Shown: positions 17,837 to 27,610, numbered from the stretch's first letter. The stretch is DNA of 64,000 nt from Paenibacillus wulumuqiensis (GCF_000971965.1 NZ_LAQP01000013.1:186001-250000); one strand, 5' to 3'. Notes: generated by a model from the sequence alone, not told the origin. Numbers and translations are program-made.

Positions 17837-18988
17837 ATGAAAAAGATAGCAATTCTCGGTTCAACCGGTTCGATTGGTACCCAGACGCTGGACGTAGTAC
17901 GTGCTCATCCCGAAGCCTTTCAGGTAGAAGGGATAGCGGCAGGTACCAATACAGAGTTGGTGGTGCAGCAGGCGAATGAATTCAAGCCGAAAATTGTGTC
18001 TGTAGCTACCCAGGAGCTGGCAGAACAGATTTGTCATCAGCTTCCCGCCGGTACCAAGATTTATTCCGGTGAAGAGGGGCTGATCGAGGTGGCTGCAGGC
18101 ACTGAGGCGGATACTGTCGTCACTGCTGTAATGGGCAGTATGGGTCTGCCATCCACCCTAGCAGCTATCGAAGCGGGCAAGACGATCGGACTGGCGAACA
18201 AAGAAACACTCGTGACCGCAGGACATCTGGTTACCGAGCGTGCCCGTCAAAAAGGAGTACAGCTGCTTCCGATTGACAGTGAGCATTCGGCATTGTTCCA
18301 GTCTCTGAATGGGGAACCGCGTGAGCGAATCGCTCAACTGACACTGACCGCTTCAGGTGGTTCATTCCGCAATCGCACACGTGCAGAGCTGCAGAATGTA
18401 ACGGTGGCAGATGCACTCAAGCATCCGAACTGGTCGATGGGAGCCAAGATTACGATTGACTCCGCCAGTATGGCGAACAAAGGGCTTGAAGTGATCGAAG
18501 CCCACTGGTTATTTGATATGCCCTACGATCAGATTTCGGTTCTTCTGCACCCGGAGAGCATTATTCATTCTTTTGTGGAATTTGTGGATACGAGCATTAT
18601 TGCCCAGCTGGGTAACCCGGATATGAGAGTGCCTATTCAGTATGCACTAACTTATCCCGATCGTCAGCCTTCGCCATCACCTCGACTGTCTCTGGCTCAG
18701 GTCGGACAGCTGAACTTCAAGGAAATGGACTATGAGCGCTTCCCTTGCCTGCGTATGGCGTTTGAAGCAGGTCGTCTGGGCGGAACAGCTCCCACTGTAT
18801 TTAACGCGGCTAATGAAGTGGCAGTGGCCCGATTCCTTAATGGAGAGATTGCTTTCCTGGCGATTGAGGATATCATTGCCGATGCGCTGGAGAATCATCA
18901 GACAACGGCGAATCCGGAACTGGAAGTCATTCAGGCCGTGGATCAGGAGACCCGGAGACGGGCAATGGCTTTTTCCACAAACAGCTGA
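17837..18988 (+). CDS. dxr: 1-deoxy-D-xylulose 5-phosphate reductoisomerase
   Basis: Dxr converts DXP to MEP using NADPH, the committed step of the MEP isoprenoid pathway that feeds UppS. The 383-residue product shows the nucleotide-binding start [56 protein letters not shown] and the substrate loop [21 protein letters not shown], with metal-binding Asp and Glu residues in place. A GGAGG site precedes the ATG. Full length. Confidence 0.97.
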   Translation: MKKIAILGSTGSIGTQTLDVVRAHPEAFQVEGIAAGTNTELVVQQANEFKPKIVSVATQELAEQICHQLPAGTKIYSGEEGLIEVAAGTEADTVVTAVMGSMGLPSTLAAIEAGKTIGLANKETLVTAGHLVTERARQKGVQLLPIDSEHSALFQSLNGEPRERIAQLTLTASGGSFRNRTRAELQNVTVADALKHPNWSMGAKITIDSASMANKGLEVIEAHWLFDMPYDQISVLLHPESIIHSFVEFVDTSIIAQLGNPDMRVPIQYALTYPDRQPSPSPRLSLAQVGQLNFKEMDYERFPCLRMAFEAGRLGGTAPTVFNAANEVAVARFLNGEIAFLAIEDIIADALENHQTTANPELEVIQAVDQETRRRAMAFSTNS

Positions 18989-19071
18989 TAGCTGTCGATT
19001 AATTGCAGCTTGCATGTTTTTTGATGGGCAAAAGGCTGTGGCATTAGATCAGAACGTTAGCAATCTGGGGA

Positions 19072-19111
19072 TGGAGGTTCACCAGTATAATAGACCAAAC
19101 CTCCATTTTCC
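19072..19111 (+). terminator. Hairpin with short T tail after dxr
   Basis: TGGAGGTT (19072-19079) and AACCTCCA (19098-19105) form a perfect eight-base-pair stem with an 18-base loop, followed by TTTTCC. The T tail is short, so termination may be weak. It is followed by a promoter-like sequence for rseP. Confidence 0.45.
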
Positions 19112-19131
19112 AATTAAAGTAATTTGTTACA

Positions 19132-19159
19132 TTGTCTTCGCCAGCTATGCTTGTATATA
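19132..19159 (+). promoter_or_regulatory. Possible promoter for rseP
   Basis: TTGTCT (19132-19137) and TATATA (19154-19159) are spaced by 16 bases in the 238-base gap between dxr and rseP. It is a moderate sigma-A match, about 68 bases before the start codon. Confidence 0.4.
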
Positions 19160-19226
19160 GCCTTACAGAAGTGATAATCTAATAGTAAGACCTTCGGTCG
19201 CAAGCATAAAAGGAGGATTTGGCAAT

Positions 19227-20498
19227 TTGGAGACACTTCAACGAATTATTATGATTGTACTCATGTTTTTTACGATCGTGACTGTGCATGAGTGGGGACA
19301 CTATTTCTTTGCCAAGCGTGCCGGTGTACTGGTGCGGGAATTTGCGATAGGATTTGGCCCCAAGCTTTTTTCATATAAAAGAAATGAAACGGTGTTCACG
19401 CTTCGTCTGCTGCCATTCGGTGGCTATGCCCGTATGGCCGGTGAAGACCCGGAACTGGCAGAGATTCAGCCAGGTCAGACAATCGCAGTACGGACATCGG
19501 ACAATCTGGTCAAGACCATTTTTGTCGATCAGCTGGATAACCGCAAAAATGTAATTCGCGGTGAAGTGCAGTCCATCGATCTGGTCGACGATCTGAAGAT
19601 TGTTATGGATGTGGATGGCGAAATGCAGACATTTGCTGTTCATCCACAGGCGATGATGATGGCGAGAGGACAGGAGATTCAGATTGCACCTCGCAACCGT
19701 CACTTTAACAGCGCATCGGTCGGCAAACGTGCACTGTCCATTTTTGCAGGTCCAGCCATGAACTTTATTTTGGCAATTATACTTTGTCTGGTCTATGTAC
19801 GTATGGTTGGTGTGCCTGCGGAAAATCCAAGAGGTCTTGAACTTACACAGGTCATGGCTAATGGAGCGGCAGATGAAGCGGGACTACAAAAAGGCGATCT
19901 GGTAGAAAAGATTAATGGAGCACCGGTTGGAAGCAATCCGCAGACACTAGTCAAACTCGTGCAGGAATCGCCAAACAAACCAATGCAGTGGGTGATTGAA
20001 CGGGATGGTCAGGAACAGACCATTACAGTTACGCCCAAACTGGATGCAAGCAACATTGGTAAAGTTGGAGTTATCCCAAATGTAGAGGCTCGCAGTGCAA
20101 CCATTGGAGAAACCTTCAAATATGCCGGTCAATCCTTTGTGGATATGAGCGGACTTATTCTGGAAGGTCTCAAGAGATTGATTTTCGGACAATTTGAACT
20201 GGATCAACTGGCTGGACCGGTAGGTACGATTCAAGCGACAAATGATGTAGCTAAAATGGGCTTGGAACAGATGATCCGCTGGACAGCGATTATCAGTATC
20301 AACCTTGGAATTTTCAACCTGCTTCCGATTCCGGCACTGGATGGCAGTCGTCTGATCTTCATCTTTGTAGAATGGATTCGCCGTAAACCGCTGGATCCGG
20401 GTAAGGAAGGTCTTGTACATGTTATCGGATTCGCTATGCTGTTCCTGCTGATGATTGCAGTAACGTATAACGATATCTTGAGGCTGATCCGCGGATAA
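19227..20498 (+). CDS. rseP: Site-2 intramembrane zinc metalloprotease RseP/RasP
   Basis: This membrane protease cleaves transmembrane substrates such as anti-sigma factors and remnant signal peptides (RasP in B. subtilis). The 423-residue product has the zinc motif HEWGH at residues 21-25 in the first membrane helix, the REFAIGFGPKLFSYKRNETV segment, a central PDZ domain (about 200-275) and the third zinc ligand in NLLPIPALDGSRL (Asp near 372). The TTG at 19227 is the start: AGGAGG at 19211-19216 precedes it and the sequence begins just before the first helix, as in the family. In Bacillus the next gene is also proS. Confidence 0.95.
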   Translation: METLQRIIMIVLMFFTIVTVHEWGHYFFAKRAGVLVREFAIGFGPKLFSYKRNETVFTLRLLPFGGYARMAGEDPELAEIQPGQTIAVRTSDNLVKTIFVDQLDNRKNVIRGEVQSIDLVDDLKIVMDVDGEMQTFAVHPQAMMMARGQEIQIAPRNRHFNSASVGKRALSIFAGPAMNFILAIILCLVYVRMVGVPAENPRGLELTQVMANGAADEAGLQKGDLVEKINGAPVGSNPQTLVKLVQESPNKPMQWVIERDGQEQTITVTPKLDASNIGKVGVIPNVEARSATIGETFKYAGQSFVDMSGLILEGLKRLIFGQFELDQLAGPVGTIQATNDVAKMGLEQMIRWTAIISINLGIFNLLPIPALDGSRLIFIFVEWIRRKPLDPGKEGLVHVIGFAMLFLLMIAVTYNDILRLIRG

Positions 20499-20857
20499 TG
20501 GAAAAGAAGCAGCAAGCAGAACAATTTGTGAAATGACTTGTTAATTTAACAGGTTCAGGATACTATTTGTTTGATGGTTTATTGATCTGTTCCATACAGA
20601 TCCATACAAGCAGCAGAGAGAAGCAGAAGAGTCGAACAGAAATGCAGCTGTACGCTTTGAAGCCCTTCAGGCGGATTGCATTTCATCACTCTTGTGCTTC
20701 TTTGTCTGAAAGGGTTCAACAAGTTCCGGCAATCGTGCTACAATAGATGAAAATATGTTGGTGAGCGCTGCCTGAATAGTCGATTTCGTCTATGATCCGG
20801 CAGCCGGACAGCCTGCTCATTTAAATACTGGTTACTTACAGGAGGATATCCATTTTT
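20499..20857 (+). other. Gene-free stretch before proS with a structured leader
   Basis: No credible gene is seen in these 359 bases. The first 215 bases show nothing clear. A promoter-like pair lies at 20715-20744, and the presumed leader holds nested arms: TGAGC (20762-20766) with GCTCA (20815-20819), and GCTGCC (20767-20772) with GGCAGC (20799-20804). There is no T-box core and no T-run. Confidence 0.45.
20715..20744 (+). promoter_or_regulatory. Promoter for proS
   Basis: TTCAAC (20715-20720) and TACAAT (20739-20744) are separated by 18 bases, giving a leader of about 105 bases before the proS ATG. The -10 is good, the -35 is moderate. Confidence 0.45.
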
Positions 20858-22315
20858 ATGTCGAACGAAAAGCAGGATAAACAATTTGTAACAGAAATTA
20901 CTCCACAGAGCGAAGATTTCTCGCGTTGGTATATCGACGTGATCAAGAAAGCCGAACTGATGGATTATTCCCCGGTTCGCGGATGTATCGTCTTCCGTCC
21001 GGACGGTTATGAGATCTGGGAGCACATCCAGCAGGATCTGGATCGTCGTTTCAAAGAAACCGGTCATCGTAATGCCTACTTCCCGCTCTTTATCCCGGAG
21101 AGCTTTTTTGAGAAAGAAAAAGAACACGTTGAAGGCTTCAACCCGGAACTGCCTTGGGTAACCGAAGCTGGTGGCGATCCGCTGGAAGAACGTCTGGCGA
21201 TTCGTCCAACTTCCGAAACCATGTTTGGCCATATGTATTCCAAATGGATTCAATCCTACCGCGATCTGCCTGTAATGATCAATCAATGGGCGAACGTAGT
21301 ACGCTGGGAGAAGCGCACACTGCCATTCCTGCGTACAAGTGAATTCCTGTGGCAGGAAGGTCATACCGCTCATGAAACCCAGGATGAAGCAATGGAAGAA
21401 ACGATGCGCATGCTGGATGTATATACGGAGTTTGTTCAGGACTTCCTGGCTATCCCTGTAATCAAAGGACAAAAGAGCCCTTCGGAGAAGTTTGCCGGCG
21501 CCAAAGCTACATACTCCATCGAAGCGATGATGAAAGATGGACGTGCTGTACAGGCAGGTACTTCCCACTATATGGGAACCAATTTTGCGGAAGCTTTTGA
21601 TATCCAGTTCCTGAGCCGTGAAAATACACAGGAATATGCGCATACCACTTCATGGGGTGTAAGTACACGTCTGATCGGTGCGCTGATCATGGTACACGGT
21701 GATGACCGCGGTCTGGCACTGCCGCCAAAAGTAGCACCGAAGCAGGTTATGATCATTCCGATTGGACCTCCCAAAACACGTGATCTGGTCGTTGGTCGTG
21801 CCGATGAGCTGTTCGCTGAACTGAAAAAAGCAGGCGTACGCGTTGGTATCGATGATCGTGCAGATGTACGTCCAGGCTGGAAATTCAACGAATACGAAAT
21901 GCGTGGTATTCCGGTACGTCTGGAAGTGGGTCCTCGTGATATCGAGAACGGTGTATGTGTGCTTGTCTCCCGTATTAGCGGCGAGAAGAAACAGGTACCT
22001 CTGGAAAACATCGTTGCCGAAGTACAAGCTATGCTGGATCAGGTACAAGAGGAAATGTATGCCCGTGCACTGGCATTCCGTGAAGAGAACATGCATGTGA
22101 TCGATACACTGGATGAGATGAAAGCGATCATGGAAGAAAAACGTGGATTCTTTATCGCCGGATGGGATGGCACGGAAGAGACCGAGCGCCAAGTCAAAGA
22201 AGAGACAGGCGCAACGATCCGTAACATTCCGTTCCAGCTGGATGTGCAGAAGGATAAATGTCTGGTAACCGGACAGCCTGCCAAGCACACCGTTGTGTTT
22301 GCACGTGCATATTGA
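20858..22315 (+). CDS. proS: Prolyl-tRNA synthetase, eukaryote/archaeal-like type
   Basis: ProRS charges tRNA-Pro with proline. At 485 residues it lacks the large editing (INS) domain of the ~565-residue bacterial-type enzyme found at this place in B. subtilis. The sequence matches the eukaryote/archaeal-like type: start region DFSRWYIDVIKKAELMDYSP, motif 2 area TSEFLWQEGHTAH (about 160-172), HGDDRGLALPPKVAP (about 279-293) and an anticodon-binding domain followed by a C-terminal domain ending in FARAY with a terminal Tyr, a hallmark of this type. AGGAGG precedes the ATG by ten bases. The catalytic motifs are intact. Confidence 0.96.
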   Translation: MSNEKQDKQFVTEITPQSEDFSRWYIDVIKKAELMDYSPVRGCIVFRPDGYEIWEHIQQDLDRRFKETGHRNAYFPLFIPESFFEKEKEHVEGFNPELPWVTEAGGDPLEERLAIRPTSETMFGHMYSKWIQSYRDLPVMINQWANVVRWEKRTLPFLRTSEFLWQEGHTAHETQDEAMEETMRMLDVYTEFVQDFLAIPVIKGQKSPSEKFAGAKATYSIEAMMKDGRAVQAGTSHYMGTNFAEAFDIQFLSRENTQEYAHTTSWGVSTRLIGALIMVHGDDRGLALPPKVAPKQVMIIPIGPPKTRDLVVGRADELFAELKKAGVRVGIDDRADVRPGWKFNEYEMRGIPVRLEVGPRDIENGVCVLVSRISGEKKQVPLENIVAEVQAMLDQVQEEMYARALAFREENMHVIDTLDEMKAIMEEKRGFFIAGWDGTEETERQVKEETGATIRNIPFQLDVQKDKCLVTGQPAKHTVVFARAY

Positions 22316-22413
22316 TTTTTGATTTACTGTTCAGAATAATATAATTATCCGAAATATATCGTATGCCTGGTGGTTACATGTGAACCAGTTATACAGAAGC
22401 ATGACATCAAGCA

Positions 22414-22482
22414 GGCAAGCTTCCGGAGAGCGGAGTAGACGTCAGTCTGGCACCGACTTTAACGGGAGCTTGCCACTTTTTT
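22414..22482 (+). terminator. Intrinsic terminator (possible attenuator) immediately before polC
   Basis: The arms GGCAAGCTTCCG (22414-22425) and CGGGAGCTTGCC (22463-22474) form a 12-base-pair stem with one T-G wobble, followed by ACTTTTTTG. The T-run ends one base before the polC ribosome binding site AAGGGGG (22484-22490), leaving no room for a separate polC promoter. It may end the proS message, or act as an attenuator for polC. A TATAAT at 22340-22345 upstream could be the -10 of a leader promoter, with a poor -35. Confidence 0.72.
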
Positions 22483-22501
22483 GAAGGGGGACCTCATAAG
22501 C

Positions 22502-25500
22502 GTGAGCGCTAGCGGAGAGAAAAGACAACGTTTCGAGCTGTTAATGAAGCAGGCGCAGGTGCCTGCCGGATTGATGGAGCCCTATTTTGCAGACGGAGCG
22601 ATTGAGCAGGTAGAAATCAGCCGCAGCAACAAGGAATGGAAGCTGACGATTAGTAAAGAGACGCTTATTCCTTCACCGACCTATCGTACCTTTTGCAAAC
22701 ATATACAGGACAAAATGAGCCATATTGCCAAAATCAAGTTCCTGTTCCGGTATAGTGATCATATTGATCATGTGCAGATTGTAGAAGAATATTGGAGCCT
22801 TTTCCTGGAATGGGTACAACGTCAGATCCCATCGGTTAACGGCTGGATGACCCGTGCCAAGTTTGCACTGAACGGGGATGTACTGACACTGACAATGAGT
22901 GATCAGATGGCTATGGAATTGGCCAAGAAAAAGCAGATTGACCAGGCGATTGTACGCTTTTATGAAGATTATTTCGGTCTTCAGCTGCGGATCAAGGTAG
23001 AAGTGGGCGAGAACACGACTGAAGCGGTTCAGGCTTTCCATGAACAGCGCCGTCAGGAAGAACTGCAGGAGATTGAACGCATCATGACCAGCATGGAATC
23101 CGAGCTGGAAGAAGAAGTGGATGAAGATGGCGAGCCGGTACGTCTCCAGGTCGGTTATGAGATCAAGGAGCAGGCAGTGCCGCTGCAGGATCTTCAGGAT
23201 GAAGAGAAAAAGATTACGGTTCAGGGTACCATTTTCGGACTGGAAAGCAAGGAACTGCGTAATGGCAGCACCCTGTTTACATTCTTCCTGACCGACTTTA
23301 CCGATTCCCTGCAGATGAAGATGTTTGCCAAAAACAAGGAAGATCTGAAAGTGATGAGCCTGCTGGCTAACGGCAAATGGGTGAAAGCACGCGGCCGGGT
23401 GGAATATGACCGGTTTATGCAGATTCCGGAACTGGCGATGATTCCTTCTGATCTGAATGAAATCAAGGCCCCTCCCGGACGCAAAGATGATGCGGAGGAA
23501 AAGCGGGTAGAGTTCCACTTGCATACAACAATGAGCACGATGGATGCCGTCACACCGATTGACCAGTATGTAAAAACAGCTGCCGCATGGGGGCACTCAG
23601 CGATTGCCGTTACCGATCATGGTGGTGTACAGTGCTATCCCGAAGCAGCCAAAGCAGCCAAAAAGCACGGTGTCAAAGTACTGTATGGATTGGAAGCCAA
23701 CGTCATTAATGACTCGGTCGCCATCGTACTCGAGCCGCAGCCGATTGAACTCAAAGATGCGACCTATATCGTATTCGATATCGAGACCACGGGTCTGTCG
23801 ATCACACAAAACAAGATTATCGAGATTGCCGCTGTCAAAATGCAGGATGGCAAGGAGCTGGACCGGTATGCTACATTTGTCGATCCGCATGAACGGATAC
23901 CGTACAATATCCAGCAGCTGACCAATATTACCGACGAGATGGTTCGTGGAGCTCCAGAAATTGATCAGGTGATCCGTGAATTTGTTGCTTTTGCCGGTGA
24001 TGGCATTCTGGTCGCGCACAACGCACGATTCGATATTGGCTTTATCCAGGCTACACTGAAAAATCATGATCTGCCGGAAATGAAAAATCCGGTGCTGGAT
24101 ACACTGGAACTGGCAAGACTGCTTCACCCGAAAATGAAAAACCACCGTCTGAATACACTGGCGGATAAATATAAAGTATCTCTGGAAAGCCATCACCGTG
24201 CGATTGACGATACGATTGCCCTGGGAGGCATTTTGTTCGGATTGCTCAAGGATGCGGAACAGGAGCGCCGTTTAACCCGGCTGGATCGTCTGAATGAATT
24301 TGTCGGTCAGGATCTGTCCAATGCCCGTCCATTCCACTGCACGATCTATGCACTCAATGAAAAAGGCAAAAAGAATCTGTTTAAGCTGATTTCCCTGTCG
24401 CACACCGAATACTTTAAACGTGTGCCGCGTATTCCCAAGTCCGTATTAACCGAATACCGCGAAGGCATACTTGTCATGTCCGGCTGTGAGAAAGGCGAAT
24501 TCTTTGAAGCGGTGTTGAATAAAACCGTGGAGGAAGCGGAAGAAGTGGCCCAGTTCTACGATGTGCTGGAGATTCAGCCCATGACCATGTACATGCATCT
24601 GGTGGATAAAGGTCTGGTCGGCAGTCCACGCGAGATTGAGACCGCACTGACTAAAGTGTGCGAGATCGGTGACCGCCTGAACAAGCCGGTTGTAGCGACA
24701 GGCAATGTACATTATCTGGAGCCACGTCAGAAGCTGTTCCGGGATATTACGATCAACGGCATTACCGGCTTTAGTCCGCTCAAGGATCAGCGCAAGCCGG
24801 ATGCGCATCTGCGTACAACAAGTGAGATGCTGGAAGAGTTTACTTTCCTCGGCGAAGACAAAGCTTATGAAGTGGTCGTCACCAACACCCAGGCGCTGGC
24901 AGAACGATTCGAGGACTTCCCGTTGTTCCCGGACAAGCTGTTTACGCCACTACTGGACGGAGCCGATGAAGAAATACGCAATACCTGTTATGAGACGGCC
25001 AAGTCCATTTACGGCGAAGATCTGCCGGAAGTCGTTATTGCCCGTCTGGAAAAAGAGCTGGAGCCGATTATCAAATACGGATTCTCTGCCAACTATCTGA
25101 TTTCCGAGAAGCTGGTTAAAAAGTCCAACCAGGACGGTTATCTGGTCGGTTCGCGGGGATCGGTAGGTTCGTCGGTCGTAGCGACATTCCTCGGTATATC
25201 TGAGGTTAATCCGCTGCCTGCCCATTATATCTGTATCAATTCGGAATGCCGGCATAGCGAATGGTTCCTCGACGGCAGCGTACCGAGCGGATTCGACCTT
25301 CCCGAGAAAGACTGCCCGCAATGCGGCGGCAAACTCAAAGGCGAAGGTCAGGATATCCCGTTTGAGACGTTTCTTGGTTTCAAAGGGGATAAGGTTCCCG
25401 ATATTGACTTGAACTTCTCCGGCGATTACCAGCCCAAGGCGCATAATTATACCAAAGTGCTGTTTGGAGAAGAGAACGTATTTCGTGCCGGAACAATCGG

Positions 25501-26821
25501 TACGGTCGCCGAGAAGACAGCGTATGGATTTGCCAAGAAATATGAAGAACTGCACCAGAAAAAATGGCGCGGTGCCGAATTGAACCGTCTTGCATCGGGG
25601 TGTACGGGCGTCAAGCGCAGTACCGGTCAGCATCCCGGCGGTATCGTAGTTGTACCGGATTACATCGATGTAGAGGATGTTACACCGGTACAATACCCGG
25701 CAGATGATGTAAATGCCGAGTGGAAAACAACACACTTTGACTATCACGCGTTTGAGGCGAATCTGCTCAAACTGGATATTCTGGGTCATGATGATCCGAC
25801 GATGATGCGGATGCTGCAGGATCTGACCGGTGTAGACCCAACGACCATTCCGATGAACGATCCGAAGGTTATGAGCATGTTTAACTCGACGGAAGCACTG
25901 GGCATTTCGCCGCAGCAGCTGCGCAGTCCGGTAGCGACATATGGTGTACCGGAGATGGGGACCAAGTTCGTTCGGCAGATGCTCGTGGAATCACAGCCGT
26001 CTTCCTTTGCCGATTTACTCCAGATCTCGGGTCTGTCACACGGAACCGGCGTATGGCTCGGCAACGCACAGGAACTGATCAAGAACAACACATGTACGAT
26101 CAAGACCGTTATCGGCTGTCGTGATGATATTATGCTGTTCCTGATTTACAAAGCGGGCATGGATGCCGGTCTGGCCTTCAAAATTACGGAGAGTGTGCGT
26201 AAAGGTAAAGGTCTGACACCGGAATGGATCGATGAGATGAAGAAATGCAAGGTGCCGCAGTGGTACATTGATTCCTGTCTCAAAATCCAGTATATGTTCC
26301 CGAAAGCCCACGCCTCTGCCTATGTTATCTCGGCAGTGCGTACGGCTTACTTCAAATTGTATTATCCGATTGAATACTATGCGACCTACTTTACCGTTCG
26401 GGTAGAGGATTTTGATATCGATCTGTGCTGCAAAGGTTACGAAGCGATCTATCGCAAGATTGAAGAGATTGAGCAGATGGGCTTCCAGGCACCGCCAAAG
26501 GAAAAGAACATGCTGCCAGCACTCGAAATGGCGCTGGAAATGACAGCCCGCGGGTTCTCGTTCAAACCGATTGATCTGTATCGTTCGGATGCCACTTCCT
26601 TTATTGTGGATGATAAAAGCCTTCTGCCGCCGTTCTCTGCGGTACAGGGTATCGGGGACAATGCGGCACGTAATATCGCCGCATCCCGTGAGCATGGAGA
26701 GTTCCTGTCGATCGAGGATTTCCAGCAGAAATCAAAGGCCACCAAGACGATCGTGGAGCTGATGACACAGATGGGCTGCTTCCGCGGTCTGCCTGAGAGT
26801 AATCAGCTGTCTCTTTTCTAA
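22502..26821 (+). CDS. polC: DNA polymerase III alpha subunit, Gram-positive type PolC
   Basis: PolC is the main replicative polymerase of low-GC Gram-positives and has its own 3'-5' exonuclease. The 1439-residue product (B. subtilis 1437) has the N-terminal domain, an OB fold (about 235-320), a PHP domain split by the exonuclease (VEFHLHTTMSTMDAV near 336; exonuclease FDIETTGLSITQNKIIEIAA near 425), a zinc module with Cys pairs (CINSECRHSEW and CPQCGG, about 905-945), and the polymerase core with catalytic PDIDLNFSGDYQ (about 965). The end is LSLF, the beta-clamp binding type tail. The GTG at 22502 follows AAGGGGG; an in-frame TTG at 22481 precedes that site and is rejected. Confidence 0.97.
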   Translation: MSASGEKRQRFELLMKQAQVPAGLMEPYFADGAIEQVEISRSNKEWKLTISKETLIPSPTYRTFCKHIQDKMSHIAKIKFLFRYSDHIDHVQIVEEYWSLFLEWVQRQIPSVNGWMTRAKFALNGDVLTLTMSDQMAMELAKKKQIDQAIVRFYEDYFGLQLRIKVEVGENTTEAVQAFHEQRRQEELQEIERIMTSMESELEEEVDEDGEPVRLQVGYEIKEQAVPLQDLQDEEKKITVQGTIFGLESKELRNGSTLFTFFLTDFTDSLQMKMFAKNKEDLKVMSLLANGKWVKARGRVEYDRFMQIPELAMIPSDLNEIKAPPGRKDDAEEKRVEFHLHTTMSTMDAVTPIDQYVKTAAAWGHSAIAVTDHGGVQCYPEAAKAAKKHGVKVLYGLEANVINDSVAIVLEPQPIELKDATYIVFDIETTGLSITQNKIIEIAAVKMQDGKELDRYATFVDPHERIPYNIQQLTNITDEMVRGAPEIDQVIREFVAFAGDGILVAHNARFDIGFIQATLKNHDLPEMKNPVLDTLELARLLHPKMKNHRLNTLADKYKVSLESHHRAIDDTIALGGILFGLLKDAEQERRLTRLDRLNEFVGQDLSNARPFHCTIYALNEKGKKNLFKLISLSHTEYFKRVPRIPKSVLTEYREGILVMSGCEKGEFFEAVLNKTVEEAEEVAQFYDVLEIQPMTMYMHLVDKGLVGSPREIETALTKVCEIGDRLNKPVVATGNVHYLEPRQKLFRDITINGITGFSPLKDQRKPDAHLRTTSEMLEEFTFLGEDKAYEVVVTNTQALAERFEDFPLFPDKLFTPLLDGADEEIRNTCYETAKSIYGEDLPEVVIARLEKELEPIIKYGFSANYLISEKLVKKSNQDGYLVGSRGSVGSSVVATFLGISEVNPLPAHYICINSECRHSEWFLDGSVPSGFDLPEKDCPQCGGKLKGEGQDIPFETFLGFKGDKVPDIDLNFSGDYQPKAHNYTKVLFGEENVFRAGTIGTVAEKTAYGFAKKYEELHQKKWRGAELNRLASGCTGVKRSTGQHPGGIVVVPDYIDVEDVTPVQYPADDVNAEWKTTHFDYHAFEANLLKLDILGHDDPTMMRMLQDLTGVDPTTIPMNDPKVMSMFNSTEALGISPQQLRSPVATYGVPEMGTKFVRQMLVESQPSSFADLLQISGLSHGTGVWLGNAQELIKNNTCTIKTVIGCRDDIMLFLIYKAGMDAGLAFKITESVRKGKGLTPEWIDEMKKCKVPQWYIDSCLKIQYMFPKAHASAYVISAVRTAYFKLYYPIEYYATYFTVRVEDFDIDLCCKGYEAIYRKIEEIEQMGFQAPPKEKNMLPALEMALEMTARGFSFKPIDLYRSDATSFIVDDKSLLPPFSAVQGIGDNAARNIAASREHGEFLSIEDFQQKSKATKTIVELMTQMGCFRGLPESNQLSLF

Positions 26822-26859
26822 AGGGTTGCACCCTATCAAATGTGGTCAAGGCGTTTCAC

Positions 26860-26888
26860 TTGTCACTAATGCAGGATTATGATATAAT
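26860..26888 (+). promoter_or_regulatory. Strong promoter for the rimP-nusA-infB operon
   Basis: TTGTCA (26860-26865) and a perfect TATAAT (26883-26888) are separated by 17 bases. This is one of the best sigma-A matches in the window. Transcription would start near 26895, giving a leader of about 220 bases before rimP. Confidence 0.75.
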
Positions 26889-26920
26889 TTTAAGGAGCTA
26901 AGAAAGAAATAACCGTCCTG

Positions 26921-26946
26921 TAAAGAGTGGGGAAACCCACTCTTTA
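26921..26946 (+). promoter_or_regulatory. Perfect hairpin with GAAA tetraloop in the rimP leader
   Basis: TAAAGAGTGGG and CCCACTCTTTA form 11 perfect base pairs closed by a GAAA loop. It is not followed by a T-run, so it is not a terminator by itself. It lies about 25 bases into the presumed transcript and could stabilise the leader or act as a pause or binding element. Confidence 0.55.
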
Positions 26947-26996
26947 CTGTTTGGTATGAGGTTGTTGAATAAAGGTATACGGTATAGCCTATGGAA

Positions 26997-27036
26997 AAGA
27001 TCGAACCGAAAGATTCTTATTTGGTTCGATTTTCTT
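26997..27036 (+). terminator. Intrinsic terminator inside the rimP-nusA leader (attenuator)
   Basis: AAGATCGAACC (26997-27007) pairs with GGTTCGATTTT (27023-27033) around a 15-base loop, followed by CTTT. It lies between the promoter and rimP, so it must be read through to express the operon. In B. subtilis NusA is reported to limit its own operon by attenuation in the leader; the same layout here suggests the same control, which is inference. Confidence 0.6.
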
Positions 27037-27113
27037 TAAGATGCAGCAGTTATACGCCATTCGGCAGCGCTCATTTGAATAAGGGATTCTGAGGCGATGG
27101 AGGGTTGGATTGT

Positions 27114-27575
27114 TTGAGTACACCAAAGATTAAAACGACCGTCGAGGAAATGGTACAGCCATTTTTGGAGGAACATGGGTTTGAGCTGGTCGATGTGGAA
27201 TATGTAAAAGAAGGTAAGAACTGGTTTCTCCGCGTATTTGTGGACAAAGAAGGCGGCATTGATATCGATGATTGCGGCCGGGTTAGTGAGTATTTAAGTG
27301 AGCAGCTGGATGCCAATGATCCGATCAAAGATCCTTACTTTCTGGAAGTTTCCTCACCGGGAGCTGAACGTCCTCTCAAAAAAGAGTCGGATGTTCTCAA
27401 AGCAGTCGGAAAAGACGTATTTGTAACAACATATGAACCAGTGGATGGGTCCAAGGAATTTGAAGGACGGTTGCTCTCCTTTGATAATGAAGACATGCTC
27501 ATTGAAGCGGGCAAGAAACGTTACACTATTCCATATGAAAAAGTAGCCAGCGCCAGACTGGCAATCATTTTTTAA
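27114..27575 (+). CDS. rimP: Ribosome maturation factor RimP
   Basis: RimP assists late maturation of the 30S subunit. The 153-residue product shows [40 protein letters not shown] and [19 protein letters not shown], with the second SH3-like domain at the end. The TTG at 27114 is used: GGAGGG at 27099-27104 is nine bases upstream, while an in-frame TTG at 27105 directly abuts the site. First gene of the nusA operon, in the same order as in Bacillus (ylxS). Confidence 0.95.
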   Translation: MSTPKIKTTVEEMVQPFLEEHGFELVDVEYVKEGKNWFLRVFVDKEGGIDIDDCGRVSEYLSEQLDANDPIKDPYFLEVSSPGAERPLKKESDVLKAVGKDVFVTTYEPVDGSKEFEGRLLSFDNEDMLIEAGKKRYTIPYEKVASARLAIIF

Positions 27576-27610
27576 AACGGTAGTTTTTTGAAAGGGGGAT
27601 CTTGAAAGCC

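Noticed and set aside
19014-19160. 48-codon frame between dxr and rseP
   Set aside because: No binding site; it covers the dxr hairpin and the likely rseP promoter.
22448-22455. TGGCACCG resembling the T-box core before polC
   Set aside because: It lies in the loop of the terminator and not in an antiterminator arm; no Stem I or specifier loop is visible, and polC is not a T-box gene.
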